This document shows positions 50,358 through 58,081 of a DNA stretch of 64,000 bases, piece by piece. The notes beneath the pieces were generated by a model. It ran no database searches, had not been told where the DNA came from, and worked only from the letters and a program-made list of their open reading frames with translations. The DNA is from Streptomyces sp. NL15-2K. Its GTDB lineage: Bacteria; Actinomycetota; Actinomycetes; Streptomycetales; Streptomycetaceae. The stretch spans positions 6,491,501-6,555,500 of the forward strand of contig NZ_CP130630.1 of NCBI RefSeq assembly GCF_030551255.1, given 5' to 3'. Made by a program: the position numbers and the translations under genes. Position 1 is the first letter of the stretch. Each line of letters begins with the position of its first letter.

Positions 50358-51572
50358 GTGAGCAGTACGAATGACTCAGGCAGTACGACGGGCGGCTCGG
50401 GCAGTACGACTGGTGATCCGGGCCGTACGCCCGGCACCGTCGAACGCGCCTTCCAGGCCGCCCTCTACGCCGACACCGACACCGCCCTCGACACCGGCGC
50501 CTCGCTCCTCGCGGCCGACCCCGCGGCGGACGCCGAACTGAACCGGCGGGGCGAGGAGTTCGTGGCGGCGGCCTGGCGGCGCGGCTGGCAGCCCGCGGAT
50601 GTCGTACGGCTCGTGCGGCGCGAGCTGGACGACGTACACGTACGCCTCGTCGCGGCGCTGATCCGCGCCCAGGCGCCGCACGACCGCCCGCGCGGCCCCC
50701 GTTGGACCGCACAGCTCGCGCACCTCGCGCCTCACGCCCAGCCGGACGACCCCACCGGCACCCCGCCCCGCACCGACCGTTTCTCGCACGCCGGCGCCGT
50801 ACTGGAGCTGTACCGCCTGCTGCTGCGGCTGCCCGCCCTGGAGCCCCTGGAGCAGCCCGGACGCGAACGCGGCTCCGGCTCCCGGACCGACTCCCGCATG
50901 CTCACCCGGATCCGCGCCCTGCTCGCCAAGGCGGAGGCGACCGGCTTCCCGGAGGAGGCCGAGGCACTCAGCGCCAAGGCGCAGGAGCTGATGGCCCGGC
51001 ACAGCATCGACGAGGCGCTGCTGTCGGACCGGGCGCAGGGGCAGGGCTCCGGCGGCGCCGACGTGCCCGGCGCCTGCCGGATCGGTGTCGAGCCGCCGTA
51101 CGAGCAGGCCAAGGCGGTGCTGCTGGACGCGGTCGCCACCGCCAACCACTGCCGGGCCGTGTGGAACGAACCCTTCGGCTTCTCCACCGTCGTCGGCTTC
51201 GAACCCGACCTGGAGGCCGTCGAACTCCTCTACACCTCGCTCCTCGTCCAGGCCACTACGGCGATGACGAAGGCGGAGGCCGCCCAGCGGGCCGGCGGCC
51301 GTAAGCGCACCAAGACCTTCCGGCAGTCCTTCCTCGCGGCCTACGCCCACCGCGTCGGCACCCGCCTGCGCGCCACCGCCGAGGCCACCGTGAGCGAGGA
51401 CCTGCTGCCCGTCCTCGCCTCCCGCGAGGTCGCGGTCACCGACCGCCTGGACCGCATGTTCCCGGAGACGACCACGACCCGGTTGCGCGGCGTGGGTGAC
51501 GAGGCGGGCTGGACGGAGGGCTCCCAGGCGGCCGACCGGGCACAGGTCAGGGGCCGGCGACCGCTGCAGTGA
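50358..51572 (+). CDS. DUF2786 domain protein
   Basis: A 404-aa soluble protein. The DUF2786 signature is at about residues 190-225 (I-R-A-L-L-A-K-A-E-A-T, F-P-E-E-A-E-A-L-S-A-K-A-Q-E-L-M), followed by the usual companion domain with T-F-R-Q-S-F-L-A-A-Y-A. The N-terminal 25 residues are Ser/Gly/Thr-rich. Function is unknown; phage and bacterial members are sometimes near nucleic-acid enzymes. It starts at GTG with GCCGGGTG and no strong ribosome site. Confidence 0.82.
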   Translation: MSSTNDSGSTTGGSGSTTGDPGRTPGTVERAFQAALYADTDTALDTGASLLAADPAADAELNRRGEEFVAAAWRRGWQPADVVRLVRRELDDVHVRLVAALIRAQAPHDRPRGPRWTAQLAHLAPHAQPDDPTGTPPRTDRFSHAGAVLELYRLLLRLPALEPLEQPGRERGSGSRTDSRMLTRIRALLAKAEATGFPEEAEALSAKAQELMARHSIDEALLSDRAQGQGSGGADVPGACRIGVEPPYEQAKAVLLDAVATANHCRAVWNEPFGFSTVVGFEPDLEAVELLYTSLLVQATTAMTKAEAAQRAGGRKRTKTFRQSFLAAYAHRVGTRLRATAEATVSEDLLPVLASREVAVTDRLDRMFPETTTTRLRGVGDEAGWTEGSQAADRAQVRGRRPLQ

Positions 51573-51583
51573 CCGCCGGGCGC

Positions 51584-52105
51584 TCAGTCACCCGCGTGCG
51601 TGAACGGACCCACGGACGCGTCCGGTTCGCCGCCCTTCAGCGCCAACGGGCCGTACGTCCAGGGAAAGCTCTTCTCGTCGTCACCGGCCCCCGGCATGCT
51701 GATCCGCAGCGTCTTCACGGCGAGGCTCTCCGCTCCGCTCGTCCCACCTCGTACGTAGGTGAGGGTGAAGGTCACGCTGTCGCCCTTGGGCAGGGTCAGC
51801 TTCTCCGGCTTGGCGCCGGCCGCGGCGGGGACGGTCACGGACTTGCCGCCGGCGTCGAGGCCGATGCCCGCGAAGCCGTCCAGGACGCACGGGGCGCTCT
51901 GGTTGGTGAGGGAGACGGGCACGTTGCCCGTGTCTCCGGCGGCCGGGGCGACGTCGGCGGGGCCGACCTCGACGCCCAGCTGGTTGATCTCGCAGGCATC
52001 GCCGCCCTTGCTGGTGCCGCCGCTGTCGTCGCTCCCGCCGCTGTCGCAGGCGGTGAGGAGAAGGGCCGCGGCGAGGGCGGTGACGGCGAGGGGTGTGACG
52101 CGCAT
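51584..52105 (-). CDS. DUF4232-like lipoprotein
   Basis: A 173-aa lipoprotein. The signal peptide ends in the lipobox L-L-L-T-A-C, then a Ser/Gly/Asp linker. The mature domain has the DUF4232 pattern of a beta-sandwich: P-V-S-L-T-N-Q-S-A-P-C-V-L-D-G-F, with Cys pairing possible with D-A-C-E earlier. Widespread in Streptomyces envelopes; molecular role unknown. It converges on the DUF2786 gene. Confidence 0.78.
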   Translation of the reverse strand: MRVTPLAVTALAAALLLTACDSGGSDDSGGTSKGGDACEINQLGVEVGPADVAPAAGDTGNVPVSLTNQSAPCVLDGFAGIGLDAGGKSVTVPAAAGAKPEKLTLPKGDSVTFTLTYVRGGTSGAESLAVKTLRISMPGAGDDEKSFPWTYGPLALKGGEPDASVGPFTHAGD

Positions 52106-52206
52106 GTGGGGTCCTCTGGGGCGTGACATCGGCGATCGACTGCAAGGATCATCACGCATGAGGGGCGACACGATTGCCGCCCCCCCAGGCGTACGGCCCC
52201 CAAGCC

Positions 52207-52743
52207 TTACGACCCCAGGTCCCCCGTAGGCAACCCCGTGGGCATCTTCCCGCCCTCCGCCCTGGTGTACGTCTCCGCACCGAGGCCGTCCTCCCAGGTC
52301 ACCCTGAGGGTCGTACCGTTGACGGAGTCGACCATCCCGCTCGCCCGGTCCTTGCTGCCGTCCTTGCACTTGAGGCGGATCATCTCCATGCCGGACTCCT
52401 CGCGCGCGGTCCCGCTGCACACGGTCCCGCCGGTCGCGAAGAGCCCGGCCTGCGAGCCAGTGACCACCAGCGCCACGGCCTTGCCGTCGGTGGTGGCGAG
52501 CCAGCTGCCCTCCAGCCCGTCGGACGCGGCCTTGGAGCCGCCGGAACCGTCGGAGCCGCCGGACCCGCCGCCCGTCTCCGCGCTCGCGGAAGCGGACGTG
52601 TCAGGGCTGCTGGGTGCGGCGGAGGCCTCGTCCTCGGAGCCGCCGTCGCCGCTGCACGCGGTCAGTACGAGCGCGCCCGCGAGGCCCGCGGCCGCGGCAG
52701 CGACCCGCACCCGCCGGCGCGCACCCCAAGTCGCCCAAGTCAT
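52207..52743 (-). CDS. Small lipoprotein, function unknown
   Basis: A 178-aa predicted lipoprotein: basic R-R-R-V-R-V start, Ala/Gly-rich hydrophobic core, lipobox V-L-T-A-C, then a ~50-residue Ser/Gly/Glu linker. The ~95-residue C-terminal domain (L-E-G-S-W-L-A-T-T-D-G-K, R-L-K-C-K-D-G) looks like a small beta-barrel. ATG 52743 starts right before the basic region; an in-frame start 12 nt upstream is less likely. Follows the S14 gene in the same direction by 54 nt. Confidence 0.75.
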   Translation of the reverse strand: MTWATWGARRRVRVAAAAAGLAGALVLTACSGDGGSEDEASAAPSSPDTSASASAETGGGSGGSDGSGGSKAASDGLEGSWLATTDGKAVALVVTGSQAGLFATGGTVCSGTAREESGMEMIRLKCKDGSKDRASGMVDSVNGTTLRVTWEDGLGAETYTRAEGGKMPTGLPTGDLGS

Positions 52744-52797
52744 GGAAGCTCCCAAGCTGTAGCGGTCGGCCCGGTTGGCCGGGAGGACCGCAGCAAG

Positions 52798-53103
52798 CTA
52801 CCAGGACGACTTGCGCACCCCCGGCAGATACCCCGCGTGCGCCTGCTCGCGCAGACTCACCCGGGACAGCCCGAAGGCACGGAAGTAGCCGCGCGGCCGC
52901 CCGTCGGTCTGGTCGCGGTTGCGTACGCGCGTCGCGCTGGCGTCGCGCGGCTGCCTGCTCAATTCCCGCTGTGCGGCGAGCCGTTCCGCGTCCGTCGACG
53001 ACGGCCGCCGGATGATCTCCTTCAGCTCGGCCCGGCGCGCGGCGTACCGCGCGACGATCTCCTGCCGCTTCTCGTTCTTCGCGATCTTGCTCTTCTTCGC
53101 CAT
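52798..53103 (-). CDS. rpsN: Ribosomal protein S14, zinc-independent paralogue
   Basis: A 101-aa S14. It lacks the C-x2-C...C-x2-C zinc motif of the short S14 form and has the long-form pattern M-A-K-K-S-K-I-A-K and [12 protein letters not shown]. In actinobacteria such C-minus paralogues are made when zinc is scarce, replacing the zinc-containing version and releasing zinc. It overlaps the L28 gene by 1 nt, in a two-gene unit transcribed away from the Zur-like box. Confidence 0.93.
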   Translation of the reverse strand: MAKKSKIAKNEKRQEIVARYAARRAELKEIIRRPSSTDAERLAAQRELSRQPRDASATRVRNRDQTDGRPRGYFRAFGLSRVSLREQAHAGYLPGVRKSSW

Positions 53104-53339
53104 CAGACCCGCACCCCCCGGGCGCGGATGCGGGCCACGGCCGCCTCGATGCCGATCGTGTCGACGGTCTTGATCCCCTTCGTGCTCAGCCGCAGCCGTA
53201 CGTACCGGCCCTCGCTCGGCAGCCAGTAGCGCTTGGACTGGATGTTGGGGTCGAAACGGCGCGAGGTGCGCCGGTGGGAGTGCGAGATGCGGTTGCCGAA
53301 GCCGGGCTGGGCTCCGGTCAGCATGCAGTGGGCGGACAC
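53103..53339 (-). CDS. rpmB: Ribosomal protein L28, zinc-independent paralogue
   Basis: A 78-aa L28. It has the family motifs [11 protein letters not shown] and P-N-I-Q, with just one Cys, so no zinc ribbon. It starts at GTG 53339 with GAGAGG upstream. First gene of the leftward operon, 35 nt from the Zur-like box. Confidence 0.9.
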   Translation of the reverse strand: MSAHCMLTGAQPGFGNRISHSHRRTSRRFDPNIQSKRYWLPSEGRYVRLRLSTKGIKTVDTIGIEAAVARIRARGVRV

Positions 53340-53373
53340 GGGTGATGCACCTCTCTCGACGTGGGTGTGTAAA

Positions 53374-53388
53374 TGGAATTCATTTTCA
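53374..53388. promoter_or_regulatory. Zur-box-like site between divergent zinc-free ribosomal operons
   Basis: The sequence TGGAATTCATTTTCA (minus strand TGAAAATGAATTCCA) fits the 7-1-7 Zur box of streptomycetes (TGaAAATGATTTTCA), with one arm exact and 5 of 7 positions in the other. It lies in an AT-rich gap between rpmB and rpmG. Zinc-loaded Zur would repress both operons; zinc starvation would release them. Confidence 0.82.
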
Positions 53389-53401
53389 GTAAGATAGCAG
53401 C

Positions 53402-53566
53402 ATGGCACGCAACGAACTCCGCCCGGTCATCAAGCTCCGGTCCACGGCCGGGACCGGCTACACCTATGTGACCCGCAAGAACCGCCGCAACGACCCGGAC
53501 CGGCTCACCCTGCGCAAGTTCGACCCGGTCGTCGGCCGCCACGTCGACTTCCGAGAGGAGCGCTGA
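53402..53566 (+). CDS. rpmG: Ribosomal protein L33, zinc-independent paralogue
   Basis: A 54-aa L33 ([21 protein letters not shown]). The cysteines of the zinc ribbon are absent. It is 13 nt from the Zur-like box, so the transcript may have almost no leader. First gene of the rightward unit rpmG-rpmE2-cobW-like-rpsR. Confidence 0.93.
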   Translation: MARNELRPVIKLRSTAGTGYTYVTRKNRRNDPDRLTLRKFDPVVGRHVDFREER

Positions 53567-53571
53567 CCGCC

Positions 53572-53829
53572 ATGCGCAAGGGAATCCACCCGGAGTACGG
53601 TCCCGTCGTCTTCCGCGACCGTGCCGCGAACTACGCCTTCCTCACCCGCTCGACGCTGTCCGCCGCGACGGGCGAGAAGACGATCGAGTGGGAGGACGGC
53701 AACACGTATCCCGTCGTGGACGTCGAGATCTCGGCGGTCAGTCACCCCTTCTACACGGGCACCGCCCGCGTCCTGGACACCGCCGGACGCGTGGAACAGT
53801 TCGAACGCCGGTACGGAAAGCGGAGCTAG
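53572..53829 (+). CDS. rpmE2: Ribosomal protein L31 type B, zinc-independent paralogue
   Basis: An 85-aa type B L31 ([28 protein letters not shown]). No cysteines, unlike the zinc-binding type A. It follows rpmG by 5 nt and AGAGGAGCG serves as its ribosome site. Confidence 0.94.
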   Translation: MRKGIHPEYGPVVFRDRAANYAFLTRSTLSAATGEKTIEWEDGNTYPVVDVEISAVSHPFYTGTARVLDTAGRVEQFERRYGKRS

Positions 53830-53833
53830 TCAC

Positions 53834-55000
53834 ATGCCCGAGCTCTCCGTCGTGATCGTCGGCGGACTGCACGCCGACGCCCGCAAGGCGGCCGTGGAGC
53901 GGCTGCTCGCCGATGTGCCCGACAGTGTCGTGCTCCACCACGACCTGGCGACGGCCGCCGCCGGCACGGTCGTCCGGACGATCCGCGATGCCACCGGCGT
54001 CATCGACGCCGGCGAGGCGCCCCTGGTCAACGACTGCGCGTGCTGTGCCCTGCGTGAGGACCTGGTGCCGGAGCTGATCCGGATCCGGGACACGGGCGGC
54101 ATCCGGCTCGCGGTCGTCGAGCTGTGGGACTCCGTCGAGCCCAAGGCCATGGCCGAGGTCGTCACGTCCGGCGGGCTCACCGTCACCGGCGTGATCACCG
54201 CCGTGGACCCGGCGCTGGTCCTGCCGTATCTCGGCAACGGCGACGACCTGGCCGAGCGTGGCCTCGCCGCCGCGGCCACCGACCAGCGCACGGTCGCCGA
54301 CACCTTCGCGCGGCAGCTGGAGTACGCGCCCGTCCTGGCCATCACCGACTCCCCGGAGGCCGACGACGAGGACCGCGAACTGCTCGCCCAGCTGCACCCG
54401 ACGGCCCGCCAGGTCCTGATCGGCCACGGTGACCTGGCGGGCGCACCCGCACCGGGTACGGCCTCCCCGTTGGTGCGGGCCGCTCTCGCCGGCTTCGACG
54501 TCGACGCGGCCGCCGCCGCCCAGCACCCCGCGTGCGCCCTGCTGCCCGCAGAGGCCGACTCCCACGGCGTCTCCACCCTCGTCTGGCACCGTCGCCGCCC
54601 CTTCCACCCGGAGCGGCTGTACGCGGCCCTGGAGGACATCACCTGTGCCGCCGCCCGCAGCCGGGGCCGGTTCTGGCTCGCCGACAAGCCGGACACGCTG
54701 CTGCACTGGGACGCGGCCGGCGGGGCGCTGTGCGTGGAGAGCGCGGGCCCGTGGCTCGCAGCCCTCCCGGACGCGGCCTGGGAGATGGTCCCGCCGGTGC
54801 GCCGCGCCGCCGCCGCGCTCGACTGGCACCCCGAGCACGGCGACTGCTGCCAGCACCTGGTCTTCACCTCGCCCGGCCTCGACCGCGACGGACTCGAACG
54901 GCTCCTGGAGTCCTGCCTGCTGACCGACGCCGAGTACGCCGCCGGGCGCACCGCCTGGAAGCGCCTGCCACCCGCCTTCGACACCCTCCTGGAGGTCTGA
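53834..55000 (+). CDS. CobW/COG0523-like protein with degenerate P-loop
   Basis: A 388-aa protein of the COG0523 metallochaperone family, in the Zur-linked operon. The metal-binding C-x-C-C is intact (Cys68-Ala-Cys70-Cys71, in [12 protein letters not shown]). The Walker A at residues 10-20 reads [10 protein letters not shown] where normal members have G-x4-G-K-T/S, so GTP binding may be lost or altered. The C-terminal CobW_C domain is recognisable ([16 protein letters not shown]). It may bring zinc to a target during starvation, or sense it. ATG 53834 is 4 nt after rpmE2. Confidence 0.86.
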   Translation: MPELSVVIVGGLHADARKAAVERLLADVPDSVVLHHDLATAAAGTVVRTIRDATGVIDAGEAPLVNDCACCALREDLVPELIRIRDTGGIRLAVVELWDSVEPKAMAEVVTSGGLTVTGVITAVDPALVLPYLGNGDDLAERGLAAAATDQRTVADTFARQLEYAPVLAITDSPEADDEDRELLAQLHPTARQVLIGHGDLAGAPAPGTASPLVRAALAGFDVDAAAAAQHPACALLPAEADSHGVSTLVWHRRRPFHPERLYAALEDITCAAARSRGRFWLADKPDTLLHWDAAGGALCVESAGPWLAALPDAAWEMVPPVRRAAAALDWHPEHGDCCQHLVFTSPGLDRDGLERLLESCLLTDAEYAAGRTAWKRLPPAFDTLLEV

Positions 55001-55007
55001 CCCCGCC

Positions 55008-55241
55008 ATGCCCCGTAAGCCCGAACGCAAGCCGGCCAAGAACCGTCCCAACCCGCTGGACCAGGCCAAGATCACGTACATCGACTACAAGGACACCGAC
55101 CTGCTGCGGAAGTTCATCTCCGACCGCGGCAAGATCCGCAGCCGCCGCGTCACCCGCGTCTCGGCCCAGCAGCAGCGGATGCTGGCCCGCGCGATCAAGA
55201 ACGCGCGGGAGATGGCGTTGCTGCCGTACTCCAGCCGCTGA
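55008..55241 (+). CDS. rpsR: Ribosomal protein S18, zinc-independent paralogue
   Basis: A 77-aa S18 ([27 protein letters not shown]). No cysteines, matching the C-minus type. Last gene of the rightward Zur-linked unit, 7 nt after the CobW-like gene. A second rpsR for the primary ribosome is expected elsewhere. Confidence 0.93.
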   Translation: MPRKPERKPAKNRPNPLDQAKITYIDYKDTDLLRKFISDRGKIRSRRVTRVSAQQQRMLARAIKNAREMALLPYSSR

Positions 55242-55261
55242 CGAGCGCCCAGGCAGTCGAC

Positions 55262-55322
55262 CGATAGGTAGGAGATTCCCTACGTTTGACACGTAGGGAA
55301 TCTCCTACCTATCGTCGTGCCC
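55262..55322 (+). promoter_or_regulatory. Perfect 24-bp inverted repeat spanning the VOC-gene promoter
   Basis: Arms at 55262-55285 and 55291-55314 are perfect complements with a 5-nt loop. TTGACA (55286-55291) in the loop is a consensus -35, and TATCGT (55310-55315) an 18-nt-spaced -10, so transcription should start about at the ATG 55323: probably leaderless. The right arm covers spacer and -10, so a dimeric repressor bound to the repeat would shut the promoter. The same structure in RNA would also be a strong hairpin for rpsR read-through. Confidence 0.7.
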
Positions 55323-55703
55323 ATGAACGCAACGCACATCACCCACGCCTCTTTCGTCACCCTCCCCGTCTCCGACCAGGACCGCGCCCTGCGCTTCTAC
55401 CGGGACGTCCTCGGCTTCGAGGTCACCGCCGACCTGGACATGCCGCAGGGGCGCTGGCTCCAGGTCGCGCCGAAGGGAGCGCAGACCGTCTTCACGCTCT
55501 CCGGGCCGGGCATGGGCGGTTTCGAACCCGGCTCGACCCGGGGGATCATGTTGCTGACGATCGATGTCGACGCCGACGTCGCCCGGCTCGCGGAAGCGGG
55601 AGCCTCGGTGCAGGGCCCGGACGAGCACCCGTGGGGCCGGATGGCCTCCTTCACGGACCCCGACGGCAACGGTCTGATGCTGCTGACGGAGGGCCAGCAC
55701 TAG
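55323..55703 (+). CDS. VOC-family (glyoxalase/dioxygenase fold) protein
   Basis: A 126-aa vicinal-oxygen-chelate protein: N-terminal half F-V-T-L-P-V-S-D-Q-D-R-A-L-R-F-Y-R-D-V-L-G-F and C-terminal F-T-D-P-D-G-N-G-L. Candidate metal ligands include Glu in F-E-V and Glu near the end. Possible roles are antibiotic or xenobiotic resistance or aldehyde detoxification; not decidable. ATG 55323 is favoured over GTG 55317 because of the promoter position. The ArsR and SRPBCC genes downstream may form its control unit. Confidence 0.83.
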   Translation: MNATHITHASFVTLPVSDQDRALRFYRDVLGFEVTADLDMPQGRWLQVAPKGAQTVFTLSGPGMGGFEPGSTRGIMLLTIDVDADVARLAEAGASVQGPDEHPWGRMASFTDPDGNGLMLLTEGQH

Positions 55704-55825
55704 GGCCCTTCTGAGGGATCATGCCGCAGACGCGGGTCTGGCACGCCAGGCCCCGCTCACCGGAGCCGAGAGGGCGCCGCGGATATCCTGCGGCCTGATC
55801 CGCCCGACAGGCCCGAAAGGCAGGC

Positions 55826-56179
55826 ATGACCACGACCGGGGCCCGCGAGGCCGCCGAGGACCGCGTCTTCGCCGCGCTCTCCAGCGGCGTACGCCGCGAG
55901 CTGCTGCGCCTGCTGCGCGACGACGGGCCCCAGCCCGTCCAGGCCCTGGCCGACCACTTCGACATGCGGCGCCCCAGCCTCTCGGAGCACCTGAAGGTGC
56001 TCCGAGAGGCTGGTCTCGTCTCCGAGCGGCGTTCCGGCCGGCAGCGCATCTACCGTCTCGAGGCGGCCCCGCTCGCCGAGGTGCAGGACTGGCTCCATCC
56101 CTACGAACGGTTCTGGCGCGGGCGGTTGAAAGACCTCGGCGAACTGCTCGACCGCATGCCCGACGATGGCACGACATGA
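55826..56179 (+). CDS. ArsR/SmtB-type transcriptional regulator
   Basis: A 117-aa winged-helix regulator. The recognition region is R-R-P-S-L-S-E-H-L-K-V-L-R-E-A-G-L-V and the wing R-R-S-G-R-Q-R-I-Y. There are no cysteines, so it is not a classic metal sensor; this fits the subgroup paired with AHSA1/SRPBCC proteins. It overlaps the next gene by 4 nt. The palindrome in front of the VOC gene is a plausible target. Confidence 0.88.
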   Translation: MTTTGAREAAEDRVFAALSSGVRRELLRLLRDDGPQPVQALADHFDMRRPSLSEHLKVLREAGLVSERRSGRQRIYRLEAAPLAEVQDWLHPYERFWRGRLKDLGELLDRMPDDGTT

Positions 56180-56640
56180 GCACCGCACCCGATGACGACC
56201 TCACGGTCATCCGCGTGGACCAGTTCTTCCCGCACCCGCCGGCCAAAGTCTGGCGCGCTCTGACGGAGCCCGATCTGCTCGTGCAGTGGCAGATGCGGGG
56301 TGCCGAGGACTTCCGCCTGGAGGTCGGCCACCGCTATCGCATGACCTCGGTACCGCGTCCCAGCTCCAACTTCTCCGGCGTCGTCGAGGTGCGGGTCCTC
56401 GCCTACGACGTCGAGCGGATGCTCCGCCTCCGCTGGGCCGACGTCGATCCGGCCAACCCCGCGAACTGGACGATCACCTGGACGTTGGAACACGAAGGCC
56501 GCGGCACGCGTCTCTTCCTAGTGCACGAGGGGTTCGATCCGGACGACCCCGCGCAGCTGATGGCGCGGAAGATCATGGACGGGGGCTGGCGGTCGCATGT
56601 ACTGCGAGCTCTGGGGCAGACGCTGGAACGACTCCGGTAA
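56176..56640 (+). CDS. SRPBCC (AHSA1-like) protein
   Basis: A 154-aa START-like/AHSA1 protein: F-P-H-P-P-A-K-V-W-R-A-L-T-E-P-D-L-L, a central F-R-L-E-V-G-H-R-Y and the C-terminal helix G-G-W-R-S-H-V-L-R-A-L. These bind hydrophobic ligands and are very often encoded with an ArsR regulator as here, possibly as ligand partner. Its last codons are also the first unit of an 18-nt repeat array. Confidence 0.87.
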   Translation: MSTAPDDDLTVIRVDQFFPHPPAKVWRALTEPDLLVQWQMRGAEDFRLEVGHRYRMTSVPRPSSNFSGVVEVRVLAYDVERMLRLRWADVDPANPANWTITWTLEHEGRGTRLFLVHEGFDPDDPAQLMARKIMDGGWRSHVLRALGQTLERLR

Positions 56641-56710
56641 CCCGAACAACTTCCGTAACAGGAACGACTTCGGGCACTGGAACAGCTTCAGTCACTGGAA
56701 CGACTTCGGT
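56621..56710 (+). repeat. Five degenerate 18-nt tandem repeats
   Basis: Five consecutive 18-nt units (56621-56638, 56639-56656, 56657-56674, 56675-56692, 56693-56710), the last being CACTGGAACGACTTCGGT. The first unit is inside the SRPBCC gene and covers its stop. As the unit is six codons long, another plus-strand frame stays open and reads W-N-D-F-G-N-like repeats; a short peptide (from ATG 56597) is possible but lacks other support. Confidence 0.8.
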
Positions 56711-56896
56711 AACGCGGCCGTCCAAGGCGCGGACAAGGCAGTGAGTAAAGCGGCCCCCAAAGCTGTAATCGCAGGATGACGCCTCGTGCACGTGCATCTG
56801 CCCATGCATCTGCACGTGAAACAGAGCTATGATCCGGGGCAAGTTGACCACTGCATCAATGGCCTCACCAGCCCATGCACCACCGGGGAGCGACCT

Positions 56897-57166
56897 GTGG
56901 ATCACGACGTGTACGACGCGTACGACGCGTCCGGCGTGTACAACGGCATGGCCGCCACCCAGCTGCACGGGGTGGCCTGGCAGAAGAGTCGGCACAGCAA
57001 CTCGCAGGGTTCCTGCGTGGAGTTCGCCCGCCTGCCCGGCGGGGACGTGGCCGTCCGCAACTCGCGTTTCCCCGACGGCCCGGCGCTCGTCTACACCCGG
57101 GCCGAGATCGAGGCGATGCTGCTCGGCATCAAGGACGGCGAGTTCGACCACCTGATAGCGGGCTGA
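56897..57166 (+). CDS. DUF397 protein
   Basis: An 89-aa protein with the DUF397 core: W-Q-K-S-R-H-S-N-S-Q-G-S-C-V-E-F and V-A-V-R-N-S-R. DUF397 proteins are encoded beside HTH-DUF5753 regulators and anti-sigma-like ATPases, as in the whiJ and abaA loci of Streptomyces, and act as small partners of the regulator. GTG 56897 has GGGGAG 6 nt upstream. The two companion genes follow at 57.3-58.9 kb. Confidence 0.85.
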   Translation: MDHDVYDAYDASGVYNGMAATQLHGVAWQKSRHSNSQGSCVEFARLPGGDVAVRNSRFPDGPALVYTRAEIEAMLLGIKDGEFDHLIAG

Positions 57167-57239
57167 CGGCCGCCGGGAAAGCCAGGAAAACGTTGCCACT
57201 GAGGGCGATCGGCTCCTGACCCGCCGTAACGCGCGTAGA

Positions 57240-57265
57240 ACTTCGGCGTCAGAAGACGCCGAAGT
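57240..57265. terminator. Hairpin between convergent DUF397 and ATPase genes
   Basis: A perfect 11-bp stem ACTTCGGCGTC / GACGCCGAAGT with loop AGAA at 57240-57265, between two converging genes. No T-run; probably a two-way terminator. Confidence 0.75.
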
Positions 57266-57268
57266 CCG

Positions 57269-57775
57269 TCATTCGCCCGGCTGCGGATCGGGCAACCGGA
57301 ACAGCGCCCAGACGACCTTGCCGCCCAGCGTGCCCGCGAGCGGATGCCAGCCCCAGCTGTCGCTGAAGGAGTCGACGAGGAACAGGCCGCGGCCCGACTC
57401 CGCCGAGAAGTCGTCCGCCTCGCGCGCCACAGGGCTGGCGTGGCTGGGGTCGCGCACCGCGCACACCAGCCGCTCCGTCCAGCGCATCAGGTGCAACCGC
57501 ACGAGCGGGTTCTGCTCCGGGACGCACGGGGCACCGGCCGGCAGCGCGTGTCGCAGCGCGTTGGTGACCAGCTCGGAGACCACCAGGCACACGTCGTCGA
57601 AACGGTCGCCCAGGTCCCACTGGTCCAGCGTTCCGCGCGTGAACTGCCTGGCCTCGCGCACCGCTTCGTAACGGGCGGGCAGAGCACAGGAGGCGGCGCT
57701 GGACACGGCCGCAGGATCCAGCGGCGGAAGGCCCTGCCGTAACGGCTCGAGCATGGTCGATCCATTCGTCCCCAT
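57269..57775 (-). CDS. Anti-sigma-like HATPase protein (AbaA/RsbW type)
   Basis: A 168-aa GHKL ATPase domain protein. The N-box is intact: S-E-L-V-T-N-A-L-R-H-A. G1 is V-R-D-P-S and G2 is G-R-G-L-F-L-V. In Streptomyces these stand-alone ATPases sit opposite HTH-DUF5753 regulators in whiJ-like loci and presumably bind sigma factors or other partners. ATG 57775 (M-G-T-N-G) was chosen; AGTGCCTCGC upstream is a weak ribosome site. Confidence 0.83.
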   Translation of the reverse strand: MGTNGSTMLEPLRQGLPPLDPAAVSSAASCALPARYEAVREARQFTRGTLDQWDLGDRFDDVCLVVSELVTNALRHALPAGAPCVPEQNPLVRLHLMRWTERLVCAVRDPSHASPVAREADDFSAESGRGLFLVDSFSDSWGWHPLAGTLGGKVVWALFRLPDPQPGE

Positions 57776-58081
57776 GCGAGGCACTCCCGGGAATTCGCGG
57801 TCGTTGCGATGCAGCGGTTGCGCGGGACCATGGTTTCCGATGCGTACAGCAGATGCAAGGGCAGATGCACGTGCAGGTGACCGAATTGGACCCTCCCGTA
57901 CCGCTTGTTGGCCATTTTTTCCGCCATCTTCTCTCCCTCTTCTTGCCCCGTCCCTCCCGCAACCCCTCCCACTCCTGTGCGGAAACTCCGGCTTCTTTCC
58001 ATCTCTGTAATCGGACGAGTACTGCTCGGAGTGTTTTAGTGGCAGACTTCGGGCCCTGGAGACGTTGGGGAGGCGGCGAAC
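57776..58081. promoter_or_regulatory. Divergent promoter region of the ATPase and HTH genes
   Basis: A 306-nt gap. It contains two stretches with repeated CAGATGCA and GCAGATGCACGTGCAGGTG (57849-57878) and a pyrimidine-rich tract (about 57915-57975, TTTTTCCGCC... to ...CCCTCCCACTCC). A similar CACGTGCATCTGCCCATGCATCTGC patch occurs at about 56788-56812 near the DUF397 gene, so the two may share an operator. No protein-like frame is visible here. Confidence 0.45.

Noticed and set aside
57900..57980. Pyrimidine-rich tract as a terminator
   Set aside because: There is no stem-loop in front of it and it lies in a divergent promoter region.
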